Positions 42,275-51,182 of a stretch of 64,000 bases of DNA are shown in pieces; position 1 is the first letter of the stretch, and each line of letters opens with the position of its first letter. The translations under genes were made by a program, and so were the position numbers. A model generated the notes under the pieces. That model did no database searches and was not told where the DNA came from. It saw only the letters and a program-made list of their open reading frames with translations. This DNA comes from Flaviaestuariibacter sp. (GTDB taxonomy: Bacteria > Bacteroidota > Bacteroidia > Chitinophagales > Chitinophagaceae): the NCBI GenBank assembly GCA_025963645.1, contig JAOQAI010000005.1, forward strand, positions 1 to 64,000, given 5' to 3'.

Positions 42275-44152
42275 TCACCATCCAATTCCATAATCTTCGC
42301 CGTGATTGCTGGAACCGCCCCAGAAGCTACCATGCTTCCAATCAAAATAAATAGCATTGATCGGTCCGCTGGTGCGGTCTTCAAAGGAAAGTACATACCC
42401 CATTTTCTTTAACTGTTCCCGCACGGCTTCCGGTGTGCTCTTGTTTAATAAAAGATTGCCGGGTCTTGGCTGGCGGTCGCTTGTTTTTGTTCCGCCTAAG
42501 GACAACCAGAGTTGGTTGGTATTGATGTTTGCCGCCTCGGCTGCTTGCTGAATAGTCATTCCAAATTCTACCATATTTAAAAAGAACTGCAGGAGGTTTT
42601 GCTCCTGTGTATCACCTCCCTGCACGGCAAAGGATAAGAACGGCTTTGAGTCTTTTAGGGCTAAGGTTGGAGTCAGTGTTACTCTTGGACGCTTACCAGG
42701 TGCTACTACATTAAAGGGATTCAGCGAAGAGTCCAATACAAAGCTTTGCATGCGCTGGCTCATCCCAATGCCGGTGTTACCGGCAATGCAAGCCGGCAAC
42801 CAACCACCGCTCGGCGTAATGGACACGACCCAGCCTTCTTTATCCGCTGCTTCCACGCTGGTAGTGCCCAGCCATAGGCGTTCCTCATAATCGCTCATTG
42901 CCGAACTGTTGCGTATATCGTGCAAAGGAGCGAAGTTGCGCCCGGAAGTATCCAATTTGTAACCCCTTTTTTTCAATAATTCTATGTACGGGTTTTGTGC
43001 TTCCTGGAAAGGATAAGGATCGCCGGGACCTATGTCAGGATTATTTCTTTCGGGTTGAATAAGAGCGGCTCGTTGTTTCGCATAATCCTTACTTAGCAAG
43101 CCTTTCATGGGTTCTGCCGGAGAGAATTTCGGATCCCCATAATAAAAATCCCTGTCTGCAAAAGCAAGGCTCATGGCTTGGTAGATGGTATGAATATAAG
43201 GTGCACTGTTGTAGCCCATGCCTTTCAGGTCGAAGTTCTCCAGTATGTTCAGGGATTGCAAAAGCGCCGGTCCTTGCGTCCATTGCCGAAGCTTGTACAC
43301 ATCAATGCCTTTGTAGGAAACCTTCATGGGTTCTTCTTCAACCGGTTTCCAGTTGGCAAGGTCTTGCAGCGTAATAAGACCGCCTTGTTCCTGGCATCCA
43401 CGTACAAATTCTTTGGCAATATCGCCTTTGTAAAAACGGTCTTGCGCCGCCATGATCGCGGCTTTGCGGCTGGCGCCTTTTTTCAAGGCCATGCGTTCGG
43501 CTTCTACCATTTTAGTAAGGGTAGCTAAAAGGTCTTTCTGTACAAGGATTTCTCCGGCTTCCGGTGCTTCACGGCTTTCACCCGCATGGGTTAAAAATAC
43601 TTTCTTGCTGTAAGGCCATTCCTTGATGCGTTGCTTGCCACGTTCAATGCTGTTGGCTGTTTGTGCTTCTATGGGATAACCGGCAGCCAGCTCCATTGCA
43701 GGCGCTAATACTTGCGCTAAGCTCATAGTACCATAATTAGCAAGCATATAGCAAATGCCTCCTGCGGTGCCTGGAGTGGTTGCCGCCAATGGCCCGAATT
43801 CGGGTGGAAAATTATAGCCCTTCCCTTTGAAAAATTCAACCGTAGCACCCGAAGGCGCCACACCCATAGCGTTGATAGCAATTACTTTTTTGGTTTTCGG
43901 ATTGTAGATCAGGGCTTGTGTTTCCCCACCCCAGCTTAATACATCCCACATAGTGCAGGTGGCAGCCAGCATAGCACAGGCCGCATCAACTGCGTTTCCA
44001 CCTTTTTGGAAAATGGCTGCGCCTGCCGTTGCCGCTAATGGCTTACCCGTAATCGCCATCCAGTTCTTGCCATGTAAAGGCGGCTTTTGGGTTTGCTGTG
44101 CTGCGCTAACTAATGTGTTTAACGTGATGCATAGTAAGAAGAGCTGTTTCAT
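42275..44152 (-). CDS. ggt: Gamma-glutamyltransferase
   Basis: The 625-residue periplasmic enzyme cleaves gamma-glutamyl bonds, for example of glutathione. A signal peptide (MKQLFLLCITLNTLVSAAQQ) leads to the large-subunit part (GNAVDAACAM; TPGTAGGICYML). The autocatalytic cleavage threonine is at about residue 429 in WLGTTSVEAADKEG. The small-subunit part follows with NTGIGMSQRM. The serine pair of E. coli GGT is replaced, so it belongs to a divergent subgroup. Confidence 0.92.
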   Translation of the reverse strand: MKQLFLLCITLNTLVSAAQQTQKPPLHGKNWMAITGKPLAATAGAAIFQKGGNAVDAACAMLAATCTMWDVLSWGGETQALIYNPKTKKVIAINAMGVAPSGATVEFFKGKGYNFPPEFGPLAATTPGTAGGICYMLANYGTMSLAQVLAPAMELAAGYPIEAQTANSIERGKQRIKEWPYSKKVFLTHAGESREAPEAGEILVQKDLLATLTKMVEAERMALKKGASRKAAIMAAQDRFYKGDIAKEFVRGCQEQGGLITLQDLANWKPVEEEPMKVSYKGIDVYKLRQWTQGPALLQSLNILENFDLKGMGYNSAPYIHTIYQAMSLAFADRDFYYGDPKFSPAEPMKGLLSKDYAKQRAALIQPERNNPDIGPGDPYPFQEAQNPYIELLKKRGYKLDTSGRNFAPLHDIRNSSAMSDYEERLWLGTTSVEAADKEGWVVSITPSGGWLPACIAGNTGIGMSQRMQSFVLDSSLNPFNVVAPGKRPRVTLTPTLALKDSKPFLSFAVQGGDTQEQNLLQFFLNMVEFGMTIQQAAEAANINTNQLWLSLGGTKTSDRQPRPGNLLLNKSTPEAVREQLKKMGYVLSFEDRTSGPINAIYFDWKHGSFWGGSSNHGEDYGIGW

Positions 44153-44334
44153 GTAGCAGTATAATTCGTGTGAATAGGACGAAGTTTCTTGTATAAAGCG
44201 GAATCAATTTACGTTACTTTTCTTCTTACTACAATTACAAATTCATCTCTTTCAGCTTTTTTGGTAAAAGCTCTTTATGGCGTTTTAAGAACACTTTATA
44301 CAATGCGCCAATTTGCATGCTTAACTTAGCTTAT

Positions 44335-46875
44335 ATGAAGTGGTTCATTTGCCTCCTGCTGTTTTCTTTCGGTAATACTTATGGACAAAACGCCCAATCT
44401 TTCAATGCCGCCGACCTGTCGGTGCAATGGGAGGTAGTTGAAAATAACTATAAAGGCAAGCGGGAATTTCTCTCGGCATTTACCATCACTACAAAATCAC
44501 CACTCCCGAAAGAGGGCTGGAGTATCTTTTTTAATTTCCCACGCATGATCGCTTCCCAGAGTGTAAGCAGCGGAATGCAGATCAAACATATCAACGGTGA
44601 CTTTTACCAATTGTCCCCGGCAAGCGCCTTTGCTGGTTTAGCGCCTCCTGATTCGTTGCAGGTTTCTTTTGTTGCGGGAGCCTGGGCTATCAGTATATCC
44701 GATGCGCCGGCTGGCCTTTATATGGTCTGGAACGATCAGCCCACAAAAGGGATAAGCCTGACGAATTATACGGTTAAGCCTACTACAGAACCAAAGCAAT
44801 ACATGCGCTATGCCGGAGACAAAATGGGCTTGGCAACTCCGCAAAAGACCTTCGAACAAAATAGCAAGACAGCAGACATTACTGAAAAGGATCTGGGCAA
44901 AGTATTTCCTTCGCCCGCTTTCTATAAAGAGCAAGCAGGTTTTTTTACATTGAGTAATAACTTTTCGGTAGTAACCAAATCAGCGGATGGTTTTGCTTCC
45001 GAATCTTCCTACCTGGACAAAGAATTGAGAAAGTTTTTCCAGGGTAAAAATGGCAATGGAGGGAAACAGATCTTCTTGACCAAGAGCCAGGCAAAAGGCG
45101 AAGCTTACGAGTTGAAAGTAACACCAGACGCTATCACTATTTCAGCGGGTACACCTAAAGCAATATTTTGGGGTATTCAATCCTTAAAAACACTGATTCC
45201 ACCACAGTCTTACAAAGGTGATCAAACGGTGATAGCCATTCCAGCCGTTACGGTTGTTGACTCGCCACGCTTTGGCCACCGCGCTTTTATGCTGGATGTC
45301 GCCCGCAATTTTCATTCAAAGCAGCAGGTGCTTAAAATCCTTGACCTGATGTCGCTTTACAAGCTAAATGTGTTTCATTTTCATTTTAGCGACGATGAAG
45401 GCTGGCGCCTGGAAATACCTGGCCTGCCTGAATTAACGGAAGTGGGTGCCCGTAGGGCTCATGCTGTCAACGATGATAATTTCCTGCACCCTTCCTTTGG
45501 TTCCGGGCCCGACTTTACCGCACAAGGCACCGGTTATTATTCAAAAGCCGATTTTATTGAGATCCTGAAATATGCTAAGGAACGACATATTGATGTTATA
45601 CCGGAAATTGAAACACCGGGACATGCACGGGCGGCTGTGGCTGCTATGACGGCACGATACAACCGTTTATTGAAAGCTGGTAAAAGGGTTGAGGCAGAGC
45701 AGTATTTACTTTATCATCCAAAGGATACTTCCGTTTATAAATCCGTTCAGCGTTGGTATCGTAATGTGATGGACCCTTCACTGCCTTCTACTTATGCTTT
45801 TCTGGAAAAGGTGACGGATGAAATACGGCTGATGTATAAAGCTGCCGGAGCGCCGCTTCGTACGATTCACTTTGGTGGTGATGAAGTGCCGGGAGGTGTG
45901 TGGAGGGGCTCACCCGCTGTGAAGGCATTAATGCAAAAGAACGCCTCAGTAAAAACAATAGATGATCTGTGGTATTATTTCTATGGCAACATCAACAACA
46001 TGCTGCAACGAAAAGGGCTTTACCTGTATGGCTGGGAAGAAATAGGGATGCGCAAAACAAGACTGGATGGTAAAGCGCATGTGCTGCCGAACCCGGACTT
46101 CGCTAACCAAAATATGCATGTGGATGTGTGGAATAATGTTATAGGGTGGGGCGCAGAGGATCTGCCTTACCAATTGGCAAATGCAGGATACAAGGTGGTT
46201 TTATCGCCTGTGAGTAATATGTATTTTGACTTGGCTTACGAGAAATCTTTCTATGAGCCTGGATATTATTGGGGAGGTTATTTGGATGTGGACAAGCCTT
46301 TCTATTTTATACCTTTTGACTACTACCGGAATTCAACGGAAGATATCAATGGTAATCCTGTAACGGCTGCGTACTTTAACGGCAAGGAACGCTTAACAGA
46401 TTATGGCAAGCAAAACATTCCTGGAATTCAAGGCCTGCTTTGGAGTGAAACTTTAAAAAACGCACAGCAACTGGAGTATATGCTTTTGCCTAAATTACTG
46501 GCGGTAGCAGAACGTGCCTGGGCAAAGGACCCGGATTGGGCCACACACAAAGATTCAGTGAAGGCGGACCAATTGTATAGAATGGATTGGTCACGCTTTG
46601 CCAATGTTTTAGGCAAAAGAGAACTGCCACGTTTAGATCACTATGCCGGTGGGTTCGAATACCGCATTCCTGCACCGGGTGTCATAGTAAAGGGAGGAAG
46701 CGTTGCCGTCAACACGCAATACCCGGGATTGCTGATCCGCTATACTACGGATGGTACAGAGCCGTCTTTCAACAGCTTGCCTTATGCACAACCTATTACA
46801 GTAAAAGGGAAAATTAAGATCAGGCTTTTTAATCAAAAGGGCCGTGGAGGAAGATCAGTAGAGGTGGTCAATTAG
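44335..46875 (+). CDS. GH20 beta-N-acetylhexosaminidase
   Basis: The 846-residue secreted enzyme removes terminal GlcNAc or GalNAc. A signal peptide (MKWFICLLLFSFGNTYGQ) is followed by an N-terminal carbohydrate-binding domain, a GH20b domain, and the catalytic barrel with FHFHFSDDEGWRLEIPGLPE, EIETPGHARA and the Asp-Glu pair in HFGGDEVPGG (about residue 516). The C-terminus is a chitobiase-type domain (YTTDGTEPSFN). It fits chitin or glycan use in Chitinophagaceae. The ATG at 44335 opens the signal peptide. Confidence 0.94.
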   Translation: MKWFICLLLFSFGNTYGQNAQSFNAADLSVQWEVVENNYKGKREFLSAFTITTKSPLPKEGWSIFFNFPRMIASQSVSSGMQIKHINGDFYQLSPASAFAGLAPPDSLQVSFVAGAWAISISDAPAGLYMVWNDQPTKGISLTNYTVKPTTEPKQYMRYAGDKMGLATPQKTFEQNSKTADITEKDLGKVFPSPAFYKEQAGFFTLSNNFSVVTKSADGFASESSYLDKELRKFFQGKNGNGGKQIFLTKSQAKGEAYELKVTPDAITISAGTPKAIFWGIQSLKTLIPPQSYKGDQTVIAIPAVTVVDSPRFGHRAFMLDVARNFHSKQQVLKILDLMSLYKLNVFHFHFSDDEGWRLEIPGLPELTEVGARRAHAVNDDNFLHPSFGSGPDFTAQGTGYYSKADFIEILKYAKERHIDVIPEIETPGHARAAVAAMTARYNRLLKAGKRVEAEQYLLYHPKDTSVYKSVQRWYRNVMDPSLPSTYAFLEKVTDEIRLMYKAAGAPLRTIHFGGDEVPGGVWRGSPAVKALMQKNASVKTIDDLWYYFYGNINNMLQRKGLYLYGWEEIGMRKTRLDGKAHVLPNPDFANQNMHVDVWNNVIGWGAEDLPYQLANAGYKVVLSPVSNMYFDLAYEKSFYEPGYYWGGYLDVDKPFYFIPFDYYRNSTEDINGNPVTAAYFNGKERLTDYGKQNIPGIQGLLWSETLKNAQQLEYMLLPKLLAVAERAWAKDPDWATHKDSVKADQLYRMDWSRFANVLGKRELPRLDHYAGGFEYRIPAPGVIVKGGSVAVNTQYPGLLIRYTTDGTEPSFNSLPYAQPITVKGKIKIRLFNQKGRGGRSVEVVN

Positions 46876-47272
46876 ACCCATGTTTTTCCATTATGCTTTC
46901 CAGATAGATGAATTTTCTCTTTCTCTTTCATAGGTAGCGCTAAGTGCCTGGCCTGGTTTTACGGAACGGACAAGTACAGGGCGGCTGATCATTTTTCTTC
47001 TTCTTTTCTCTTCTCCTTGTTTATGCATTTCCATGTCTCATAATTTTGATAGTAAAGGTTTTCAAAACCGTGCCAGTTTCGAACAAGTGCGATAGCTGCT
47101 TATATATTCTAACATATTCCTTTCAATAAAATATCCACAGATCACAAGCATTATAAAACAGGCAAGAACCCAGATTTAATTTTCGATTGTTTAGCATCAA
47201 TGAAAAATAACTACCACATTTAGTAATATAAAAGCCAATTGATTAGAGCCGATTTCTTAGCTTGCGGGCTCA
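46876..47272. other. Intergenic region after the hexosaminidase
   Basis: The only candidate gene is the 47-codon minus-strand frame at 46891-47034, listed separately. The rest is AT-rich without clear repeats. Confidence 0.45.
46891..47034 (-). CDS. Possible 47-residue basic protein
   Basis: The frame MEMHKQGEEKRRRKMISRPV continues with LVRSVKPGQALSATYERERE and ends soon after. It is soluble and very basic at the start. The gene-like composition and an isolated position support it weakly. No family is recognised. Confidence 0.28.
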   Translation of the reverse strand: MEMHKQGEEKRRRKMISRPVLVRSVKPGQALSATYERERENSSIWKA

Positions 47273-47575
47273 ATGACGGCCCGTCGGAAATACAAGCAGT
47301 TGAAATTTGGAATTGAGGCTTTGAAGAAGCATTATGATAGCGTTTGCCTAAGCTTCGTTATAGGCCGGCAAACGGTTCGGGGTGTATTAAAAGGGAATCA
47401 CCAGAGTTGGGTATTTGTATCCGATAGCCGCCCTTTTTTGTCCTGTGTCCCTTCCGGACAATTCTTTAAATATGCCTTGTGGATCGGTGAAGTGCCGGCT
47501 GATGTTTCTCTATTATACAATGCTATTTGGGAAGCCGCTATTAAAGAGGGATACGACTTAAGCGAGGAAGAATAA
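47273..47575 (+). CDS. Hypothetical protein, 100 residues
   Basis: The protein is soluble, with VCLSFVIGRQTVRGVLKG and HQSWVFVSDSRPFLSCVPSG in the first half and an acidic helical end (EAAIKEGYDLSEEE). No domain is recognised. Coding status rests on length and natural composition. It stands alone in a gene-poor stretch. Confidence 0.45.
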   Translation: MTARRKYKQLKFGIEALKKHYDSVCLSFVIGRQTVRGVLKGNHQSWVFVSDSRPFLSCVPSGQFFKYALWIGEVPADVSLLYNAIWEAAIKEGYDLSEEE

Positions 47576-47811
47576 GGATTGCTTAACTACTCATATTGAG
47601 AAGCGTCTTTCTACAATTTTGCCTGAATTTTTCTTTCATAATAAGAATTGGCTTTTGAATTTTTTGGCACACTATTAGAAATATAAATGGGGTAGCTGGT
47701 TAGCTCTAACAAACACTGGCACTTCTTATAAAAATATTTTAATAAACAAAAGAAGTGTTTCAAATCGTAGGTTGAGAATGTTTTATACCAGTTAGAGGTT
47801 TTTAAATCGAG

Positions 47812-47845
47812 AAGAGGTTAAACTTACGTTTTACCTCTTTTTTGT
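47812..47845 (+). terminator. Hairpin with T-run
   Basis: AGAGGTTAAAC and GTTTTACCTCT pair with one mismatch over TTAC, followed by TTTTTT. It may end the transcript of the hypothetical gene at 47273, 240 bases upstream, or a small RNA. Confidence 0.7.
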
Positions 47846-47929
47846 TTTTAAGACAATCCAGGCATTTTCCTTCCTTAATGTGGAATTAATGTTGGCATAT
47901 TTTATGAATATGGGTTAAATGTCTTTGTG

Positions 47930-48037
47930 TCATTAAAAGAATTGAGGGGTTTGGTTAACGAATTGACGCGAGACAAGAAGGCGGCTAACCTATGAAAGGA
48001 TCTGTGCGGTTTGGCAAGTGCGTCAGCCGCTTTTTTT
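47930..48037 (+). ncRNA. Candidate small RNA or leader
   Basis: A -7-like box (TGTCTTTG, one mismatch to TAnnTTTG) at about 47921-47928 is followed by about 105 bases without a gene. These end in GCGGCT...AGCCGC with a T7 run. TGACGC and GCGTCA inside offer an alternative pairing that excludes the terminator stem. That is the layout of a small RNA or an attenuator before the symporter gene. I do not recognise a known family. Confidence 0.35.
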
Positions 48038-48119
48038 ATTTGGAAGTAACGCTTTTATTCTTATCCTAATTTATTCCTCTTTGTTTTAAACAAGCAGCAA
48101 TGTTTTAATATTGTTGCGC

Positions 48120-49361
48120 ATGAAATACTTCCGGCTTTTATATGTGCAGGTGCTTATCGGCATTTGCCTGGGTATATTAGTGGGCGCATTTTTACCAGGA
48201 TCAGCGCCTGGTGCGAAACTGATCAGCGACACTTTTATCAATGCCATTAAAATGGTGATCGCGCCGGTCATCTTCTTCACTATTGTGTTGGGAATTGCGG
48301 GGGCTGGGGATCTGAAGAAGGTAGGTCGCATTGGTGGCAAAGGGTTGCTCTATTTCGAGATCGTTACCACGCTGGCGCTTATTATTGGGTTAGTAGTAGC
48401 CAATGTGGTAAAGCCTGGTGAGGGAATATCAACAGCAAGCCTGCCGCAAGGAAATATTTCTAAGTATGCAACGGCAGCACCTATGAACTGGGGCGAGTTC
48501 TTCTCGCATATTGTTCCTTCCAATATTATTGACGCCTTTGCCAAAGGCGATATCATCCAGATACTATTCTTTGGATTGTTGTTTAGTATCGGGCTAAAGC
48601 AATTAGGTGCTGCAGGCCATGGACTGATTCAAAGCTTTGAAAAGATCAATGCTGTTCTTTTTAATATTCTGAAGATCATTATGAGGGTAAGTCCACTAGG
48701 TGCTTTCGGCGGTATGGCCTACACGATCGGGCATTTTGGATTTGAAAGCCTTTGGCTGTTAGGCAAATTGATGCTTACTTTTTATGCGACGGCGTTGCTA
48801 TTCATCTTCGTTGTGCTGAATGCCATATTGCGGTATTACGGTTGTAGCCTTTGGAGGCTGTTAGGTTACATCAAGGGTGAGATACTGATCGTTTTAGGTT
48901 CCAGCAGTTCTGAATCCGTGTTGCCCAACCTCATGCAAAAATTGGAAAGAGCGGGGTGTGATAAAAGCGTGGTCGGGTTGATCATTCCAACAGGCTATAG
49001 TTTTAATCTTGATGGTACAACCATTTATCTAAGCATGGCTACTATCTTTATGGCGCAGGTTTTTGGTGTGCCTATGACCTTGGGTCAACAACTTACGATC
49101 ATAGGTATATTAATAGTTACCAGCAAAGGAGCCGCCGGCGTCACGGGTAGCGGATTCTTAGTGCTTACTTCTACTTTAACAGCCTTGAAAGTGATTCCAT
49201 TGGAAGGGCTGGCATTGCTAATTGGTGTGGATCGTTTTATGAGTGAAGCCCGCGCCATCACCAATATGATCGGCAATACCGTAGCTACCGTAGTGATCGC
49301 AAAAAGCGAAAGGGCAATTGATATGATCACTTATAAAAGGGTAGTGGAAGGAAGGGCATAG
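48120..49361 (+). CDS. Dicarboxylate/amino acid:cation symporter
   Basis: The 413-residue inner-membrane protein belongs to the DctA/GltP (DAACS) family. The serine-rich reentrant loop is VLGSSSSESVLPNLM, and the cation/substrate motifs are GYSFNLDGTTIYLSMATIFM and GVDRFMSEARAITNMIGN. It imports C4-dicarboxylates or glutamate/aspartate with H+ or Na+. The substrate cannot be told from sequence alone. The ATG at 48120 is preferred over a TTG three codons earlier. Confidence 0.92.
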   Translation: MKYFRLLYVQVLIGICLGILVGAFLPGSAPGAKLISDTFINAIKMVIAPVIFFTIVLGIAGAGDLKKVGRIGGKGLLYFEIVTTLALIIGLVVANVVKPGEGISTASLPQGNISKYATAAPMNWGEFFSHIVPSNIIDAFAKGDIIQILFFGLLFSIGLKQLGAAGHGLIQSFEKINAVLFNILKIIMRVSPLGAFGGMAYTIGHFGFESLWLLGKLMLTFYATALLFIFVVLNAILRYYGCSLWRLLGYIKGEILIVLGSSSSESVLPNLMQKLERAGCDKSVVGLIIPTGYSFNLDGTTIYLSMATIFMAQVFGVPMTLGQQLTIIGILIVTSKGAAGVTGSGFLVLTSTLTALKVIPLEGLALLIGVDRFMSEARAITNMIGNTVATVVIAKSERAIDMITYKRVVEGRA

Positions 49362-49367
49362 TCCAGG

Positions 49368-49820
49368 TTATTTCTTCTTTACTTGCAACTCTTTCCAAGG
49401 TGTTGAACCATCCTTTTCGCGGGTAAAAACCACATCATCTGTTTCCTGTATCACGATCTCCGCAGTGGTATAAATGATATTGCTATCCAGCAAATGTCCG
49501 CCGATGGTTTTGCCGCTGCTATCACTGACGCTTATGTGTAAATGCGATCCATTGATGGAAACGGTACCGGTAAGGCTGACAATTTCAAAGTGGCCAAAAC
49601 CATTGTTGCCAGTAGGTTGGTTGGCAAACCGGATATTGTAAGAGGTAAGACTTCCCACACCACAAGCGATCCAGCCTGCTTTAATATTTTCTGCCTTTAC
49701 GAAGGCAGCGATTTCTTGCTTAAGGTCGGCTCCGGGCTTTAGGCGGAAGGCATGGGTCTTTGTCATATTGGAGCTGCAGGCAGTTATAATGAGAAGAAAA
49801 AATACGAGAATGATTTTCAT
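49368..49820 (-). CDS. PPC/DUF296-domain lipoprotein
   Basis: The 150-residue protein has the lipoprotein signal MKIILVFFLLIITAC (Cys15) and one PPC (DUF296) domain: FRLKPGADLKQEIAAFVKAE, ACGVGSLTSYNIRF and GSHLHISVSD-G-TIGGHLL. PPC domains are best known from plant AT-hook proteins and small bacterial trimers. A membrane-anchored form faces the periplasm, so a DNA-binding label would be misleading. The function is unknown. The ATG at 49820 is chosen for the lipoprotein signal. Confidence 0.82.
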   Translation of the reverse strand: MKIILVFFLLIITACSSNMTKTHAFRLKPGADLKQEIAAFVKAENIKAGWIACGVGSLTSYNIRFANQPTGNNGFGHFEIVSLTGTVSINGSHLHISVSDSSGKTIGGHLLDSNIIYTTAEIVIQETDDVVFTREKDGSTPWKELQVKKK

Positions 49821-49940
49821 TTTATCGAACATACAAAATTCATTTATGGTGAAGGGATCTTTCTTGTAATTAAAGTATTTTGGAAATAATTTTTTGTTCT
49901 TAATAGCTAAATCGTAATATTGCGATATTAAAGTAAGAAT

Positions 49941-50273
49941 ATGGGCGCTACGAAAACGGATCATTTTACAAAGCGGCAAAACGAAATCGCCAACCTGATG
50001 AAAGCATTAAGTCATCCTGCACGTGTAGCTATTATTGACCATCTTTTGAAAGTGGCCGCCTGTGTTTGTGGTGATATTGTAGCCGAACTGCCCTTGGCGC
50101 AGCCTACGGTTTCTCAACATTTAAAAGAGCTGAAGAACGCTGGCTTAATCAAGGGCGATATCGAAGGCAATTCTGTCTGCTACTGCATTAATGAAAAGAC
50201 CTTTGCCAAATTTGAAGCATTACTTCAGCCCATTTTCGGAAAGGTAAAAGCAAAAGCCTCTTCCTGCTGTTAA
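49941..50273 (+). CDS. arsR: ArsR-type arsenic-responsive repressor
   Basis: The 110-residue winged-helix protein opens the arsenic operon. The motif AACVCGDIVAELPLAQPTVS places two cysteines like the ELCVCD metalloid site of ArsR, followed by the recognition helix PTVSQHLKELKNAGL. The C-terminus ends in SSCC, which may add a third ligand. Binding of As(III) should release DNA and induce the genes downstream. Confidence 0.92.
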   Translation: MGATKTDHFTKRQNEIANLMKALSHPARVAIIDHLLKVAACVCGDIVAELPLAQPTVSQHLKELKNAGLIKGDIEGNSVCYCINEKTFAKFEALLQPIFGKVKAKASSCC

Positions 50274-50290
50274 CACTTAAATCTATCTAT

Positions 50291-50758
50291 ATGAAACTTT
50301 CAAAAATCAAAGCGCATCTGGCAAACGCTGAAGCCGTAAATTTTTTATTGCCCGATGGTAGCAGTGTGCCTGATCATTTCCACGTTACCGAAGTAGGTGT
50401 GATAAGTAAGCATTTTATTGATTGCGGTGGTACCGTACGCCAGGAGAAGGTGGCTAATTTCCAGTTATGGAATGCTAACGATACGGAGCATCGGCTGAAA
50501 CCCGGGAAATTGCTTTCTATTATTGCGCTTTCTGAAAAAAAATTAGGCATGGAAGACCTGGAAATAGAGGTGGAATACCAAAGCGGCACCATTGGCAAGT
50601 ACGGTCTGGATTTCAACGGGAGTGATTTTGTATTAACGAGCCTGCACACTGCTTGCCTCGCACAGGAAGCATGCGGCGTAGCAGCAAAGACTGAAATGAT
50701 CACTACCATTGCACAACCGCAAACTGCCTGTTGCACACCCGGTGGCGGATGCTGTTAA
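50291..50758 (+). CDS. DUF6428 family protein, Cys-rich, arsenic operon
   Basis: The 155-residue soluble protein (HFHVTEVGVISKHFIDCGG; LGMEDLEIEVEYQSGTIGKY) belongs to a family typical of Bacteroidota ars operons. Its tail carries CLAQEACG, TACCTPGGGCC, a likely metalloid-binding cluster. Its place between arsR and arsC suggests As(III) binding or delivery. No activity has been established that I know of. Confidence 0.75.
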   Translation: MKLSKIKAHLANAEAVNFLLPDGSSVPDHFHVTEVGVISKHFIDCGGTVRQEKVANFQLWNANDTEHRLKPGKLLSIIALSEKKLGMEDLEIEVEYQSGTIGKYGLDFNGSDFVLTSLHTACLAQEACGVAAKTEMITTIAQPQTACCTPGGGCC

Positions 50759-50768
50759 ATAGTTTTTT

Positions 50769-51182
50769 ATGAAAAAGATTTTAGTGCTTTGTACGGGCAA
50801 TAGCTGCCGAAGCCAGATGGCGGAAGGATACCTCCGTCATTTTGCCGCCGACAGAGCCGAGGTTTACAGTGCCGGTATAGAAACCCATGGCGTAAATCCA
50901 AAAGCGATTGATATCATGCGGGAAGACGGCATTGACATTTCCTCGCAGGCCTCTACTAATGTGGCGGAATACAGTGACCTGGAGCCTGATTATGTTATTA
51001 CGGTTTGTGATAACGCTAATGAGCGGTGTCCCGTTTTTCCAGCAAGGGCAAAAAAATTCCATCAGGATTTCCCCGACCCCGCAAAAGCTACCGGCACCGA
51101 TGAAGAGATAATGGACTCTTTTCGACACACCAGGGAGTTGATAAAGGACTACTGTCGTCAATTTGTAAAAGATAATTTATGA
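50769..51182 (+). CDS. arsC: Arsenate reductase, thioredoxin type
   Basis: The 137-residue low-molecular-weight phosphatase-like enzyme reduces arsenate to arsenite. The P-loop LCTGNSCRSQ contains Cys8 and Cys13, and the redox pair Cys80/Cys87 is in VCDNANERCP, with the spacing of the thioredoxin-coupled ArsC of Staphylococcus. The stop overlaps the aquaporin start by 4 bases. Confidence 0.94.
   Translation: MKKILVLCTGNSCRSQMAEGYLRHFAADRAEVYSAGIETHGVNPKAIDIMREDGIDISSQASTNVAEYSDLEPDYVITVCDNANERCPVFPARAKKFHQDFPDPAKATGTDEEIMDSFRHTRELIKDYCRQFVKDNL

Larger units (their letters stand above)
47576..48119. other. Gene-poor region with two hairpins
   Basis: No convincing gene is seen. An inverted repeat CACTTCTT/AAGAAGTG lies at about 47717-47760. 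A terminator hairpin at 47812-47845 and a structured locus ending in a second terminator at 48037 follow. Confidence 0.55.
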
